38,370 bases of DNA from Minisyncoccota bacterium (GCA_018063165.1 JAGOQU010000008.1:1-38370); one strand, 5' to 3'; shown: positions 15,984 through 24,272, numbered from the stretch's first letter. Numbers and translations are program-made. Notes: generated by a model from the sequence alone, not told the origin.

Positions 15984-17393
15984 ATGTATTCTTTATCTAT
16001 AGATTATATTTTTAATAGAGTGTACGATGTTCTCTTGTGGTTTAAATACACATGGCTTTTTGGTATTTTACGAAAAGATAAAGAGGAGTATCTTACGCTT
16101 CATGAAAATAGAGATTGGGACGGTCTTAGAGATAGAGGGTGGTTTGATGATTATATTGCTTCAAAAAATGTAGCAGTTCCACCAGCTGATATGCACATGC
16201 CTTTATGGCAACGTATTTTAGAATCACTTGGTGTAAAGCTACGTGATAGTGATGGAGATGGTGTTCCAGATGTAACTGATTCAAGTCCATATGATCCTGC
16301 TAATTTAACAAAAGCAGAATTAAAAGAGAAATTTCAAGAAGATTATAATTTTTCTGATCATGTTAGAGATATTTTTGGTATTGGTCCAAAAGATAGAGAT
16401 GGTGATGGTGTGCCTGATAGTTATGAAACATCTCATAATCTTGATCCTCTTAACCCAGACTCTGATAGAGATGGAATGCTTGATGGTCAAGAATTAATTG
16501 CAGGAACAGATCCTCTTAATAATGATTCTGATCATGATAGTGTTATTGATGGTAGAGATGAGGCACCAACAAATACTGATATTACTTCTATCGGACCAGA
16601 TTCTGATTTTGATGGTGTAAGCGATCTTATTGAAAAAAAACTTGGTACGGATATTCATTTAAAAGATACAGATAATGACGGAATACCAGATGGTATGGAT
16701 ACGTATCCACTTGATCCAAATAATATAAGTCAAATAGCTCAATTTGATATTGAAAAAAATACACAAGGAATTTATTTTTCTATACAAAACCCTGTACTTT
16801 CTTTATTTGCAGATTTTATTTCTGTTCTTTCTATTATTTTTATTGTAATACTTGCATACGTTTCTATGAGATGGTTCTTAGCATTTTTTGGTGCACTTAC
16901 TCATTATGAACATCATTTTGAAGGTGGGCATGGTCACGGACATGGTGGACATGCTGGTGGGCATAAAGATATACATACAATTAAACATACACACACAGAG
17001 ACGATACACGCAGGTATACCAGGACTACCAATTTTTGAAGAAAGTGTAACAAATATTGAAACACCAACACCTAAAGATTTTCAAGATCATCCAAAATTTG
17101 CTGTTATACAAGGATATATGAGTAGTACAAGTGAGGCACTTTGGAGAATAGGTATCATGGAGGCAGATAATCTTTTAGGAGAGGTATTACGTGAAAAAGG
17201 ATATGCAGGAGAAGGTGTAGGTGAGATGCTTAAAAATGCAAGTTTCAAAACTATAGATCTTGCGTGGGATGCTCATAAAATAAGAAATAGAATAGCTCAT
17301 GAAGGTTCTGATTTTGAATTAACAGAAAGAGAAGCTAAACGTGCTTTCATGCTGTATGAGTCAGTTTTAAGAGAAATGAAAGCAGTTAGATAA
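15984..17393 (+). CDS. Membrane protein with TSP3-type calcium repeats, His-rich linker and HEPN-like C-terminus
   Basis: 469 aa with a mosaic layout. Residues about 1-75 contain aromatic helices (LLWFKYTWLFGIL). Residues about 85-245 hold five or more thrombospondin type-3-like Asp repeats (DSDGDGVPD, DRDGDGVPD, DSDRDGMLDGQE, DSDFDGVSD, DTDNDGIPDGMD), which normally bind calcium. A transmembrane helix at about 268-292 is followed by a His/Gly linker (HGHGHGGHAGGH). The C-terminal 110 residues end in a helical domain with the segment AHKIRNRIAHEG, an Rx4H signature like HEPN ribonuclease domains. The repeats should lie on one side of the membrane and the HEPN-like domain on the other. Family unknown; nuclease activity is inference only. 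Confidence 0.75.
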   Translation: MYSLSIDYIFNRVYDVLLWFKYTWLFGILRKDKEEYLTLHENRDWDGLRDRGWFDDYIASKNVAVPPADMHMPLWQRILESLGVKLRDSDGDGVPDVTDSSPYDPANLTKAELKEKFQEDYNFSDHVRDIFGIGPKDRDGDGVPDSYETSHNLDPLNPDSDRDGMLDGQELIAGTDPLNNDSDHDSVIDGRDEAPTNTDITSIGPDSDFDGVSDLIEKKLGTDIHLKDTDNDGIPDGMDTYPLDPNNISQIAQFDIEKNTQGIYFSIQNPVLSLFADFISVLSIIFIVILAYVSMRWFLAFFGALTHYEHHFEGGHGHGHGGHAGGHKDIHTIKHTHTETIHAGIPGLPIFEESVTNIETPTPKDFQDHPKFAVIQGYMSSTSEALWRIGIMEADNLLGEVLREKGYAGEGVGEMLKNASFKTIDLAWDAHKIRNRIAHEGSDFELTEREAKRAFMLYESVLREMKAVR

Positions 17394-17425
17394 CTAACAC
17401 ACAAGAAGAATGTATGATTACATAA

Positions 17426-17460
17426 CAAAATAACTACAACATAATGTTGTAGTTATTTTG
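17426..17460 (+). terminator. Perfect-stem terminator after the TSP3 gene
   Basis: A 16-bp perfect stem with a 3-nt TAA loop, the 3' arm ending in TTATTTTG. It lies 32 nt after the stop. The stem is symmetric, so it could act in both directions. Confidence 0.8.
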
Positions 17461-17469
17461 TTAATGTTT

Positions 17470-17493
17470 GTTGCGGGAATAGGAATCGATCAC
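17470..17493 (-). repeat. Degraded copy of the initiator-tRNA 3' end
   Basis: Bases 17470-17493 repeat 17638-17661 (3' end and T-arm of the neighbouring minus-strand tRNA) in the same orientation, with about 20 of 24 positions identical and the GTTGCGGGA and AGGAATCGA blocks unchanged. No full tRNA can be folded here. It resembles the duplicated 3' tRNA segment left by an integration event, or an expanded repeat. Confidence 0.6.
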
Positions 17494-17590
17494 GGTTTCT
17501 ATTCCTCTCTTCGTTCGTCATAATAGAAACCTCGACCTAGTATTCGCTTCCTGACGCAAGTGACGAAGGTCACTTGTTTTCTATATAACT

Positions 17591-17636
17591 AGAAATATAA
17601 AAGGAGTACTAATTACAGTACTCCTTTTATATTTCT
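17591..17636 (-). terminator. Perfect 20-bp palindrome terminating the initiator tRNA
   Basis: A 20-bp perfect stem (17591-17610 with 17617-17636) and 6-nt loop. It begins 3 nt after the tRNA discriminator on the minus strand, with a T-rich 3' arm in that direction. Confidence 0.75.
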
Positions 17637-17638
17637 TG

Positions 17639-17709
17639 TTGCGGGAACAGGAATCGAACCTGTGTCCCGAGGTTATGAGCCTCGTGAGTTACCTCTACTC
17701 TATCCCGCT
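17639..17709 (-). tRNA. tRNA-Met (CAU), probable initiator tRNA-fMet
   Basis: A full cloverleaf can be drawn: acceptor stem with an A1/A72 mismatch, D-stem GAGT/ACTC with a short 7-nt loop, anticodon loop CTCATAA, and T-arm ACAGG-TTCGATT-CCTGT. The unpaired 1/72 position and the A11:T24 pair are hallmarks of bacterial initiators. The three G-C pairs expected at 29-31/39-41 are only partly present (AGG). CCA is not encoded (discriminator A, then CAA). A minus-strand promoter TTGTGC / 17 nt / TACTAT lies upstream. Confidence 0.9.
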
Positions 17710-17790
17710 ATATTTAATGGATTCATTATATATAGTACCACAATAATAAAGAAAGCACAAGACTTTTTGTGGATATTGATAGTTATCATA

Positions 17791-17819
17791 TTGAAAAAGT
17801 AACTATTTTGTAGTAGTAT
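17791..17819 (+). promoter_or_regulatory. Promoter of elongator tRNA-Met
   Basis: TTGAAA (17791-17796), 17-nt spacer, TAGTAT (17814-17819). The mature tRNA starts 11 nt after the -10. The region between the two divergent tRNAs (17710-17829) holds only these two promoters. Confidence 0.65.
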
Positions 17820-17829
17820 ATACGTACTT

Positions 17830-17903
17830 GTCGGTGTAGCTCAGTTGGTTAGAGCACATCACTCATAAAGATGAGGTCGGAGGTTCGATCCCTCCCACCG
17901 ACA
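17830..17903 (+). tRNA. tRNA-Met (CAU), elongator
   Basis: A standard cloverleaf of 74 nt. The acceptor GTCGGTG/CACCGAC is fully paired, unlike the initiator. The central part, from TAGCTCAGTTGG through the CTCATAA anticodon loop, is nearly identical to elongator tRNA-Met of E. coli as I recall it, which argues against tRNA-Ile2. CCA is not encoded. The 3' acceptor strand is the start of a long perfect palindrome. Confidence 0.92.
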
Positions 17904-17961
17904 CAGAAATACAAAAACGAACAACTTAAAGTTGTTCGTTTTTGTATTTCTGTGTCGGTGG
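17895..17961 (+). repeat. 33-bp perfect palindrome that includes the tRNA-Met 3' acceptor strand
   Basis: The 5' arm 17895-17927 and the 3' arm 17929-17961 are exact inverted copies, 33 bp. The 5' arm begins inside the tRNA (CCACCGAC plus discriminator), so the 3' arm ends with an inverted copy of the tRNA acceptor. It probably ends tRNA transcription (GTTGTTCGTTTTTG), but its length and overlap with the tRNA are unusual. Confidence 0.85.
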
Positions 17962-18260
17962 AGAAAGTGACCTGAGTCACTTTCATGAGGGATCGAATAC
18001 AGGTCAGAAAATCTCTTGTTCTTCGTACTCAAAGAACTGATTTTGTGACCGATCCCGACAACGTCTGCTCGTCATGTGTGGAAGGATCGAATACGCAAAT
18101 CAGCAAACGAATTACCAAATTTGCTTTCTGAAAGCGGTTCTAGGAAAGAGAAAATCTCTTGTTCTTTGTACTCAAAGAACTGATTTTGTGACCGATCCCT
18201 CCTTATATATCTTTGTTACTTTCGTATTGACGATTAGTAGTAAATCACGTCAAGAGATGT
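17962..18260. repeat. Gene-free repeat mosaic with a 51-nt direct repeat
   Basis: Two copies of a 51-nt sequence (18006-18056 and 18149-18199) differ at a single base (C/T). Around them are T-arm-like fragments with GGATCGAATAC (near 17991 and 18082) and a hairpin AAAGTGAC-4-GTCACTTT (near 17965). A similar hairpin, AAGTGAC-4-GTCACTT, lies on the other side of the tRNA pair near 17558-17577. I see no convincing protein gene; the 62-codon frame at 18074 runs through the repeats. Confidence 0.7.
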
Positions 18261-18269
18261 GAATATATT

Positions 18270-19502
18270 TTATTCTTCCCATTTTTTAGTTACCTTTTCA
18301 ATATCCTTTTTTACATTTTCAATAAACCCACCATCAATACCTGATTGTTTGAGCAGTGTTCGTGTATACCTATCATAAGGGAAAAGAGGACAAAGAGATG
18401 ATTTTGTATGTGACAATGTGCAAGACACTTGTGCACTTTTATCGGCTTTTCTCGTATCTGTAAAAGAGAACGAAAGTGCGACATTTTCTATAGTATAGTG
18501 AGGCAATTTTTGTACCAATTCAAGTTCTTCGAGAGTGCTAAAAAGTGGATTAAGTCCATATTCTTGAACAGTACTTGGAAGAGATAATCTCATTCTTTTT
18601 TTAGTTTTTTCACCATTACCAAAAGAAAGAGTAATAGCTTTGATTTTCCATGTTAGTAACGGTACTCCTTTATTTGTTTTTGAAAAATCAAAATCTTGTT
18701 TTTTAAATATTTGTATATCAAATGTTTCTATTTTATCTTCAAAACCTGTTTTACAAACAATTCGTAAAAAAGTATCAAGAAAAATAAGTTTCTCATACTT
18801 ACTTCCTGTATAAGAAATAAGTACTTCTTTATCTTTTGGAAGATACACTATTTTTACTTCCTCTTGTTTTTTTACAGTTCTGGTTCTGTCTAATTCACCC
18901 GTAACTTTGTCTCGTTTTGGTTTTAATTCTGCAGCTCCTTCAAAAGTTGTATGAATATATAGCATTCCATCTAAACTTTTGGCTGTTACGTCACATTCAG
19001 TTACTCTGTCTTCTTTATTTGCTATACGTACAAATTCTTTTGTAAGTTCTGTTACAGCTAATTCTGCTGTAAGTAAATCAATTTCTCCTGCTTCATACAG
19101 CATGTATCCACGAGATATATAAAAATCATGGAAGAACATAACCTCGTCAAAAAGGTCTTTGTGATAAAGATAATAATAGAGTACTTTATCTTGATCTGTT
19201 TTACATTCAACAGTGGTTTCCTCATAAGGTAATTTTTTTTCTTTACAAAGAGAAAGGAATAGCGGGATAGCATGTTTTGTTGATAGTGTATTAATGAGAG
19301 TAAACTCTTTTTCAATATCTATTTTTCGTGAAGGGTCTAATGTTTTATAAAAATCCATGAGTATATCAACTGCGTTTTTGCGTGGTGTATTGTCTGTAAT
19401 TTCAAAAAGAGCAACAACGTCGTGTCTTTCATATAAAGTAACTAAAAGTTCATGTGTATGTATTTTTTTGAAATAGTTTTTTACTGAAAATGATTTTGCC
19501 AT
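18270..19502 (-). CDS. Hypothetical protein, 410 aa
   Basis: I do not recognise it. It is soluble, without signal peptide or membrane helix. The N-terminal half (residues 1-190) is helical and rich in charged and aromatic residues. The second half (about 190-400) looks beta-rich, with KKQEEVKIVYLPKDKEVLISYTG and alternating hydrophobic strands. There are no Walker, nuclease or metal motifs that I can point to. The ATG at 19502 opens the frame, with a TATAAT about 25 nt upstream on the minus strand. It is divergent from the small membrane protein gene at 19639 and convergent with nothing nearby. Confidence 0.7.
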   Translation of the reverse strand: MAKSFSVKNYFKKIHTHELLVTLYERHDVVALFEITDNTPRKNAVDILMDFYKTLDPSRKIDIEKEFTLINTLSTKHAIPLFLSLCKEKKLPYEETTVECKTDQDKVLYYYLYHKDLFDEVMFFHDFYISRGYMLYEAGEIDLLTAELAVTELTKEFVRIANKEDRVTECDVTAKSLDGMLYIHTTFEGAAELKPKRDKVTGELDRTRTVKKQEEVKIVYLPKDKEVLISYTGSKYEKLIFLDTFLRIVCKTGFEDKIETFDIQIFKKQDFDFSKTNKGVPLLTWKIKAITLSFGNGEKTKKRMRLSLPSTVQEYGLNPLFSTLEELELVQKLPHYTIENVALSFSFTDTRKADKSAQVSCTLSHTKSSLCPLFPYDRYTRTLLKQSGIDGGFIENVKKDIEKVTKKWEE

Positions 19503-19638
19503 AGAGGGTATTTAAAAATTGAGTGATTATAAAAGTTAGAAATTACAAACAATTCAAGTAGTGTAACATATACATCAGTCATGTTTATGTGGAATACATA
19601 AAAATAACTTGTTGTAACTATGATAAACTAAATATGTA

Positions 19639-20031
19639 ATGATAAGTCTTTTTATTGATTATACTAAATGGCATTATACACATGCTGTAGTGGGTATTTT
19701 TGTTCTTACAAGAGAGTTTATTCGTTTTTTTCTTAATCTATTTTCTTTCTCTCTTTTTGTTAGAACACTTTTTAGTCCTATTTATAGTATACGAGTGGCG
19801 CATATAGAAGAAGATGCTATTACTGACATACTTGCTGTGTTTATTGTTGATACAATTATGCGTTTGCTTGGTGCTATGATACGTCTTACTTCTATTTGTT
19901 TAGCTTTATTTTTTAGTGTACTTACTTTGGTTTTTTCTATACTACTTTTTGTTACATGGTTAACAATGCCTGTTGTTTTTCTTACTCTTATATATGGTAT
20001 TTTCTTTTTTCTTAACTCTTTACTTATATGA
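19639..20031 (+). CDS. Small membrane protein upstream of the Clp-like ATPase, 130 aa
   Basis: Unrecognised family. The N-terminus is soluble (MISLFIDYTKWHYTHA) and followed by hydrophobic stretches at about 15-45, 63-105 and 108-130, giving three or four membrane helices. A short basic/acidic segment SIRVAHIEEDAITD (about 50-63) joins them. Its stop overlaps the next start by 4 nt (ATGA), so it is translationally coupled to the membrane-anchored AAA+ protein and is probably its partner. A TAAACT box lies about 9 nt before the ATG. Confidence 0.75.
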   Translation: MISLFIDYTKWHYTHAVVGIFVLTREFIRFFLNLFSFSLFVRTLFSPIYSIRVAHIEEDAITDILAVFIVDTIMRLLGAMIRLTSICLALFFSVLTLVFSILLFVTWLTMPVVFLTLIYGIFFFLNSLLI

Positions 20032-22457
20032 AAATAAATGAAGCTATTTCTTTAGCAAGAAACTATTCTAGTGTTCTTTATCTAAATAAAGTGTTCCCTA
20101 TAAAATTTAGAAGTTTTTTATTAGTTACTATTTTTATATTGTTTATATGTGCAACATTTTGTTTAAGTATAATTAAAATAGGAACAATATATACACCTTT
20201 ATTTATTCCAGAATTAGCAAAATACGTATATGTATTGTTAAGTATCGAATCTATTTCTTTACTTCTTTTATTTTTTACATACGCACTACATGCCTATTCT
20301 AGGTATTATAGATTAGGAAGTGTAGTAAAAGTTTTTGGTAATAATACTAATAGATTTCTTGTAACGTATGAGGCAGGTGAAGTGTTGTTACATACTGAGA
20401 AAATTTCTTTTATAGAAGGACTTCTGTCTGTGCCTGATTCACAATTTATATTAAATAGATTACTTATTGACCGCAATGAGGTGATTGCTGTATGTGGTAC
20501 TGTTTCTATAGATCAAGAATACACACTGTCTAATTACAAAAATACGATAACACTTGGATCTCTTTGGATAGATTTATATGATTCAAGTGAGGAATTTAGA
20601 AAGTTTCTTTTATCAAAGAAAATACAAAAAGAAATATATGCTGACGCATGTAATTGGCTGGATACACTTCTTGAACAAGATAAAAGAAATAGTGCGTGGT
20701 GGTGGAGAGAAAATCTAAGTAAAAGAAGAGGAGTAGGAAAATCACTTTCTTATGGTGATACATATTTTATTAATAAAATTGCTAGAGAACTTGGTTACGA
20801 AAAAGAAAGTAGTACTATTACGTTACATAAAGAATCATTACAGAAACTTGAAGAGACGTTAGTAAAAGTACGAGGCGCTAACGCAGTGATAGTAGGAAGT
20901 AGAGGAACAGGAAGACATACAATTGTAAAAATTCTTTCAAAGATGATACAAGAAGGAAATTGTTATTCTGATATTGAACATAAGAGAGTATTTGAGTTAG
21001 ATAATACTGTTCTTGATAGTTTAGATGAAAGGGATCTTATTAATGTATTGGAAAAATCTTTTCATGAAGCCTCTGTTGCAAGAAATATTATTTTTGTAGT
21101 TAATGATCTTCCTGTTTTACATGAATCATGTAAACGAAAAGGTATAGATTTTTTTCAAATAAAAGAAAGATATATTACACATGCAGACATTTCTGTTATA
21201 TGTATTTGTGATCAACCTTTTTATCAAAATGAAGCACATAAGGTTATTTTCGATAAAGATTTTGAAGTAATTCATATTGAAGATATGAATAAGGAACTTT
21301 TGATTCCGTATATACAAGATGTTGCTCTTACCATAGAAAAACAAACAGGAACATTTTTCCCTTCACTTTCTATACGTATTATTGCTAGTTCTCTTACTAA
21401 ATATTTTGTCGAAGATTCACCTCTTGTTAAAGCTAGCGATCTAATGTATAAAGTTGCCACAGATATACATAATGGAAAGAGTAGTATTCTTGACGAAGAT
21501 CATATATCAGAAACACTTAAAGCTATGACTGGTATTTCAACAGGAGTCGTTAGTGGTGAAGAAAAAAATATGTTACTTAATCTTGAGAATATTTTACATA
21601 AAAATATTATAGGACAACACGAGGCTGTAAAAGTAGTTTCTAGTACTATGAGAAGGTCTCGTGCAGGTCTTGTGAGTCCAAATAAACCAATAGGGTCTTT
21701 TCTTTTTCTTGGTCCAACAGGTGTTGGAAAAACTGAAACAGCAAAAGCTTTGGCTGAAGTATTTTTTGGTGATGAAAATCACATGTCTAGAATCGATATG
21801 AATGAATACACTATGAATAATTCTTCATATAGAATTTTAGGGGATATAGATCAAGAGGGTGACCTTGCTTCTTGTATACATAAAAGACCATATGGAGTAC
21901 TTCTTTTAGATGAATTTGAAAAAGCAACAACAGAAGTAAAAGATGTATTTCTTAGAGTTCTTGATGAGGGGGTGTATACAAACGGTTCTGGTAAAATGAT
22001 CTCTGCGAGAACTCAAATTATCGTAGCAACATCAAATGCTGGATCTGATTATATACGAAAAAGTGGTATTAATGCATATAGCACAAAAGAAGAAATAGAA
22101 GCTGTCAAAACTACTCTTGTAGATACTATTATTTCTGATGGTTTGTTTCGTCCAGAGTTACTTAATAGATTCGATGCTGTTGTACTTTTCCATCCTTTGG
22201 GTGATGACTCTCGTATTTTGATAGCAAAAAAATTACTCGAATCTTTAAAACAGAGAGTGTCTTTAGATGGGTACGATGTTAGTTTTACTGATGCTCTTGT
22301 ACAAAAAATAGTAGGTGAAGAAGATGGTGTATTTGGAGGTAGGGCAATACAAAGAAATATACAAACAAAAGTAGAAGAAGCTATTGCAAAGAAGATTATA
22401 GAAGGTAGTTTAAGGGCAGGGGACAGTGTACTTCTTGATGTTGTGGATGTGGAGTAG
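20028..22457 (+). CDS. Membrane-anchored Clp/Hsp100-type AAA+ ATPase with degenerate first module
   Basis: 809 aa. Two N-terminal transmembrane helices (about 28-50 and 65-88) replace the usual ClpC N-domain. The first AAA module (about 280-500) has a damaged Walker A, GSRGTGRHT (290-298, Arg for Lys), and VVND at the Walker B position. The second module is intact: GPTGVGKTET (562-571), VLLLDEFEKA (624-633), sensor-1 VATSNAGSDYI, and the LFRPELLNRFD arginine-finger segment, followed by a D2-small domain (GGRAIQRNIQ). It should unfold or remodel substrates at the membrane. No clpP is in view and I see no clear IGF/LGF ClpP loop. It is coupled to the small membrane protein by a 4-nt overlap. 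Confidence 0.88.
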   Translation: MKINEAISLARNYSSVLYLNKVFPIKFRSFLLVTIFILFICATFCLSIIKIGTIYTPLFIPELAKYVYVLLSIESISLLLLFFTYALHAYSRYYRLGSVVKVFGNNTNRFLVTYEAGEVLLHTEKISFIEGLLSVPDSQFILNRLLIDRNEVIAVCGTVSIDQEYTLSNYKNTITLGSLWIDLYDSSEEFRKFLLSKKIQKEIYADACNWLDTLLEQDKRNSAWWWRENLSKRRGVGKSLSYGDTYFINKIARELGYEKESSTITLHKESLQKLEETLVKVRGANAVIVGSRGTGRHTIVKILSKMIQEGNCYSDIEHKRVFELDNTVLDSLDERDLINVLEKSFHEASVARNIIFVVNDLPVLHESCKRKGIDFFQIKERYITHADISVICICDQPFYQNEAHKVIFDKDFEVIHIEDMNKELLIPYIQDVALTIEKQTGTFFPSLSIRIIASSLTKYFVEDSPLVKASDLMYKVATDIHNGKSSILDEDHISETLKAMTGISTGVVSGEEKNMLLNLENILHKNIIGQHEAVKVVSSTMRRSRAGLVSPNKPIGSFLFLGPTGVGKTETAKALAEVFFGDENHMSRIDMNEYTMNNSSYRILGDIDQEGDLASCIHKRPYGVLLLDEFEKATTEVKDVFLRVLDEGVYTNGSGKMISARTQIIVATSNAGSDYIRKSGINAYSTKEEIEAVKTTLVDTIISDGLFRPELLNRFDAVVLFHPLGDDSRILIAKKLLESLKQRVSLDGYDVSFTDALVQKIVGEEDGVFGGRAIQRNIQTKVEEAIAKKIIEGSLRAGDSVLLDVVDVE

Positions 22458-22467
22458 TGTTTATTCT

Positions 22468-22488
22468 CTTTATTAAATAAAGTTTTTT
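22468..22488 (+). terminator. AT-rich terminator after the Clp-like gene
   Basis: A short CTTTATT/AATAAAG stem followed by TTTTTT. It is weak by pairing energy but positioned 11 nt after the stop. Confidence 0.55.
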
Positions 22489-22536
22489 GAGAAAGTTTAC
22501 ACTAAAAAGATATAAAGTTTTATAGTAAATAATTAC

Positions 22537-22564
22537 TTGAAAGATATTGTATATGTGTTAGAAT
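22537..22564 (+). promoter_or_regulatory. Promoter of tRNA-Asp
   Basis: TTGAAA (22537-22542), 16-nt spacer, TAGAAT (22559-22564), about 28 nt before the mature tRNA. Confidence 0.6.
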
Positions 22565-22592
22565 ATTGTAGTGACTTTGTTTATTATTATAC

Positions 22593-22666
22593 GCGGTCGT
22601 AGCTCAGCTGGTTAGAGCACTGCCCTGTCACGGCAGGGGTCGTGGGTTCAAATCCCATCGACCGCG
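22593..22666 (+). tRNA. tRNA-Asp (GUC)
   Basis: A complete cloverleaf: acceptor GCGGTCG/CGACCGC, anticodon loop CTGTCAC with GUC, T-arm GTGGG-TTCAAAT-CCCAT, and discriminator G73. CCA is not encoded. The 3' half (22628-22666) is overlapped on the opposite strand by the end of the recombinase frame, marking this tRNA as the probable integration site. G73 is the base expected by the TGGC of the aspS T-box. Confidence 0.96.
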
Positions 22667-24265
22667 CAAAAATATAGAGGAAGGGGCGTAAGCCTCTTTT
22701 TCTATTTGTACTGAAGGTGTGACGGGTTCATACGGGCTTATATGGACATCGATAACATCTTTGTACTTTTCGATTGAAGTTACCCAATGGTGCTTGTTAA
22801 TGCTGAGTTTTTTGTCTTTCAGTGTGCAGTTCCCACCGAGTGAAATAAAGATACCTTTTTTATCTTCAAGTGTTCCTTTTTCAAACTTTTCTTTTAGTCT
22901 TGTTGCATGTGTGAACTTGTCACCAATCTCTTTCATGGTCCTACGTGCTGATTCCTCCTTATCTTCAATAAGTGCCTTTAGTCGCACTATTTTGTCTTCA
23001 CGTATATTTGTCTCCTCTGCGTATTTTTCATCGTCTATACGACCTCCTATTCGCATCTGGAAGATGTTCCTCAGTTCCGTTTCAAGTGTTGAGAGTTCTC
23101 TTAGTTGAGAGTCATAAATAGCTTGTTCTTCTCTTGCTATAACTGCGTAGTCTTCTTGTATTGCTTCGAGTGCCATTTCTTTGAATGTATCACTTATTGT
23201 TACCTTTTCGAGCTCAGTAGATATCTGGCTCTCGAGTTCTTCTAAAGTGATTACTTTTTTCTGCGTACAGTTTTCTGTGCCAGCTTTTCTTCTTGTGCAA
23301 TAGTAAAAAGTGTACTTTTTTAGCTGACCTGTAGTTTTGATTATCTTGGTCTTCTCACACGCTGTAATGGCACAGCCACATTCACCACATTTCATTAGTC
23401 CTGTATACGTAAAGAAGTGTTGCTTTGGTCTTGGTTTACCATTCCTTCCAAGCATGATTTGAACTTTATCAAAATCATCCATGGTTATCATTGGCTTATG
23501 TATACCTTGATACAACTTTCCTTTGTAATAAAATAATCCAGCATAAAAAGGGTCAGTTAAGATTCTGTATACACAACTTCTTGAGATAGGTTTGCCTCCT
23601 CGCAATTTTGTTAGACGTGTTCTTAATCCCCAATCATTATTTGCTTTGTCTCGTATTTGTGATGGTGTGTGTACACCTTCTAGCATCATCATCCAAATTT
23701 TTCTTATGATATCAAATCTATCAGGATCAACAATAATGCTATTAGATCCATGTTCTGGTAGCATTGTGTTCTTATAACCAAGAGGAGCAGAAATAGGGGC
23801 TATGCCAAGGGTTAGTTTTTTATCTAAACCGCTCTTCACACTCTTACTAAGATCTTTACTGTACTGGTTAGACATACCACTCTCGACACTCATAATAATC
23901 TGGTTGTCTTCTGGACGGTATTCACGATCCATTGTCTGTATAGAGAGAATTTCGCCATCAGCAAGCATTTGCTGTATGATTCCCCACTCAAGCGGGTTAC
24001 GAGAGAGTCTGTTTAGATGCCAGCAAACAATAGCATTTGCTGCACCTTTCTTTATTTTTTTGATCATGTCTGTGAACTCTGGTCTGTTGTAAGGAAACCT
24101 CGCAGACTTACTTTCACTGAATGTTCCCACAGTTGTTATTCCAAGCCTCTTGGTTAGCTTGTTTATTTCATCTTGTTGTCGTTCTATCGACTGAACCTGA
24201 CGGTCTTCCCCCTCTGAGGACTTCCTTAGATACTCAAAGTACTTGAGTTTGTTGTTTCTTTTCAT
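22628..24265 (-). CDS. Large serine recombinase (site-specific integrase)
   Basis: About 545 aa. The N-terminal resolvase domain (residues about 8-155) carries the nucleophile motif YLRKSS and the conserved CWHLNRLSRNPLEWG segment. The recombinase domain (about 165-290) and a zinc-ribbon (CGECGC ... YYCTRRKAGTENC, about 310-355) follow, then a coiled coil (about 375-460), the usual large serine integrase order. The frame opens at a TTG (24280), but ATG 24265 (MKRNNK) is the likely start. The last dozen residues (GRWDLNPRPLP) are the antisense reading of tRNA-Asp, so the natural C-terminus depends on the integration state. Genes of this class excise and insert DNA by a double-strand, Ser-linked mechanism. 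Confidence 0.93.
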   Translation of the reverse strand: MKRNNKLKYFEYLRKSSEGEDRQVQSIERQQDEINKLTKRLGITTVGTFSESKSARFPYNRPEFTDMIKKIKKGAANAIVCWHLNRLSRNPLEWGIIQQMLADGEILSIQTMDREYRPEDNQIIMSVESGMSNQYSKDLSKSVKSGLDKKLTLGIAPISAPLGYKNTMLPEHGSNSIIVDPDRFDIIRKIWMMMLEGVHTPSQIRDKANNDWGLRTRLTKLRGGKPISRSCVYRILTDPFYAGLFYYKGKLYQGIHKPMITMDDFDKVQIMLGRNGKPRPKQHFFTYTGLMKCGECGCAITACEKTKIIKTTGQLKKYTFYYCTRRKAGTENCTQKKVITLEELESQISTELEKVTISDTFKEMALEAIQEDYAVIAREEQAIYDSQLRELSTLETELRNIFQMRIGGRIDDEKYAEETNIREDKIVRLKALIEDKEESARRTMKEIGDKFTHATRLKEKFEKGTLEDKKGIFISLGGNCTLKDKKLSINKHHWVTSIEKYKDVIDVHISPYEPVTPSVQIEKEAYAPSSIFLRGRWDLNPRPLP

Positions 24266-24272
24266 ACTGTTG

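Noticed and set aside
18006-18199. CRISPR array
   Set aside because: Only two 51-nt copies separated by 92 nt, no third unit, and no cas genes in the window.
18074-18262. 62-codon plus-strand frame
   Set aside because: It runs through the 51-nt direct repeat and tRNA-like fragments, has no ribosome site or promoter, and the protein shows no family pattern.
22719-24092. Plus-strand frames opposite the recombinase
   Set aside because: They are shadows of the minus-strand gene with Ser/Leu-rich antisense composition and no promoters.
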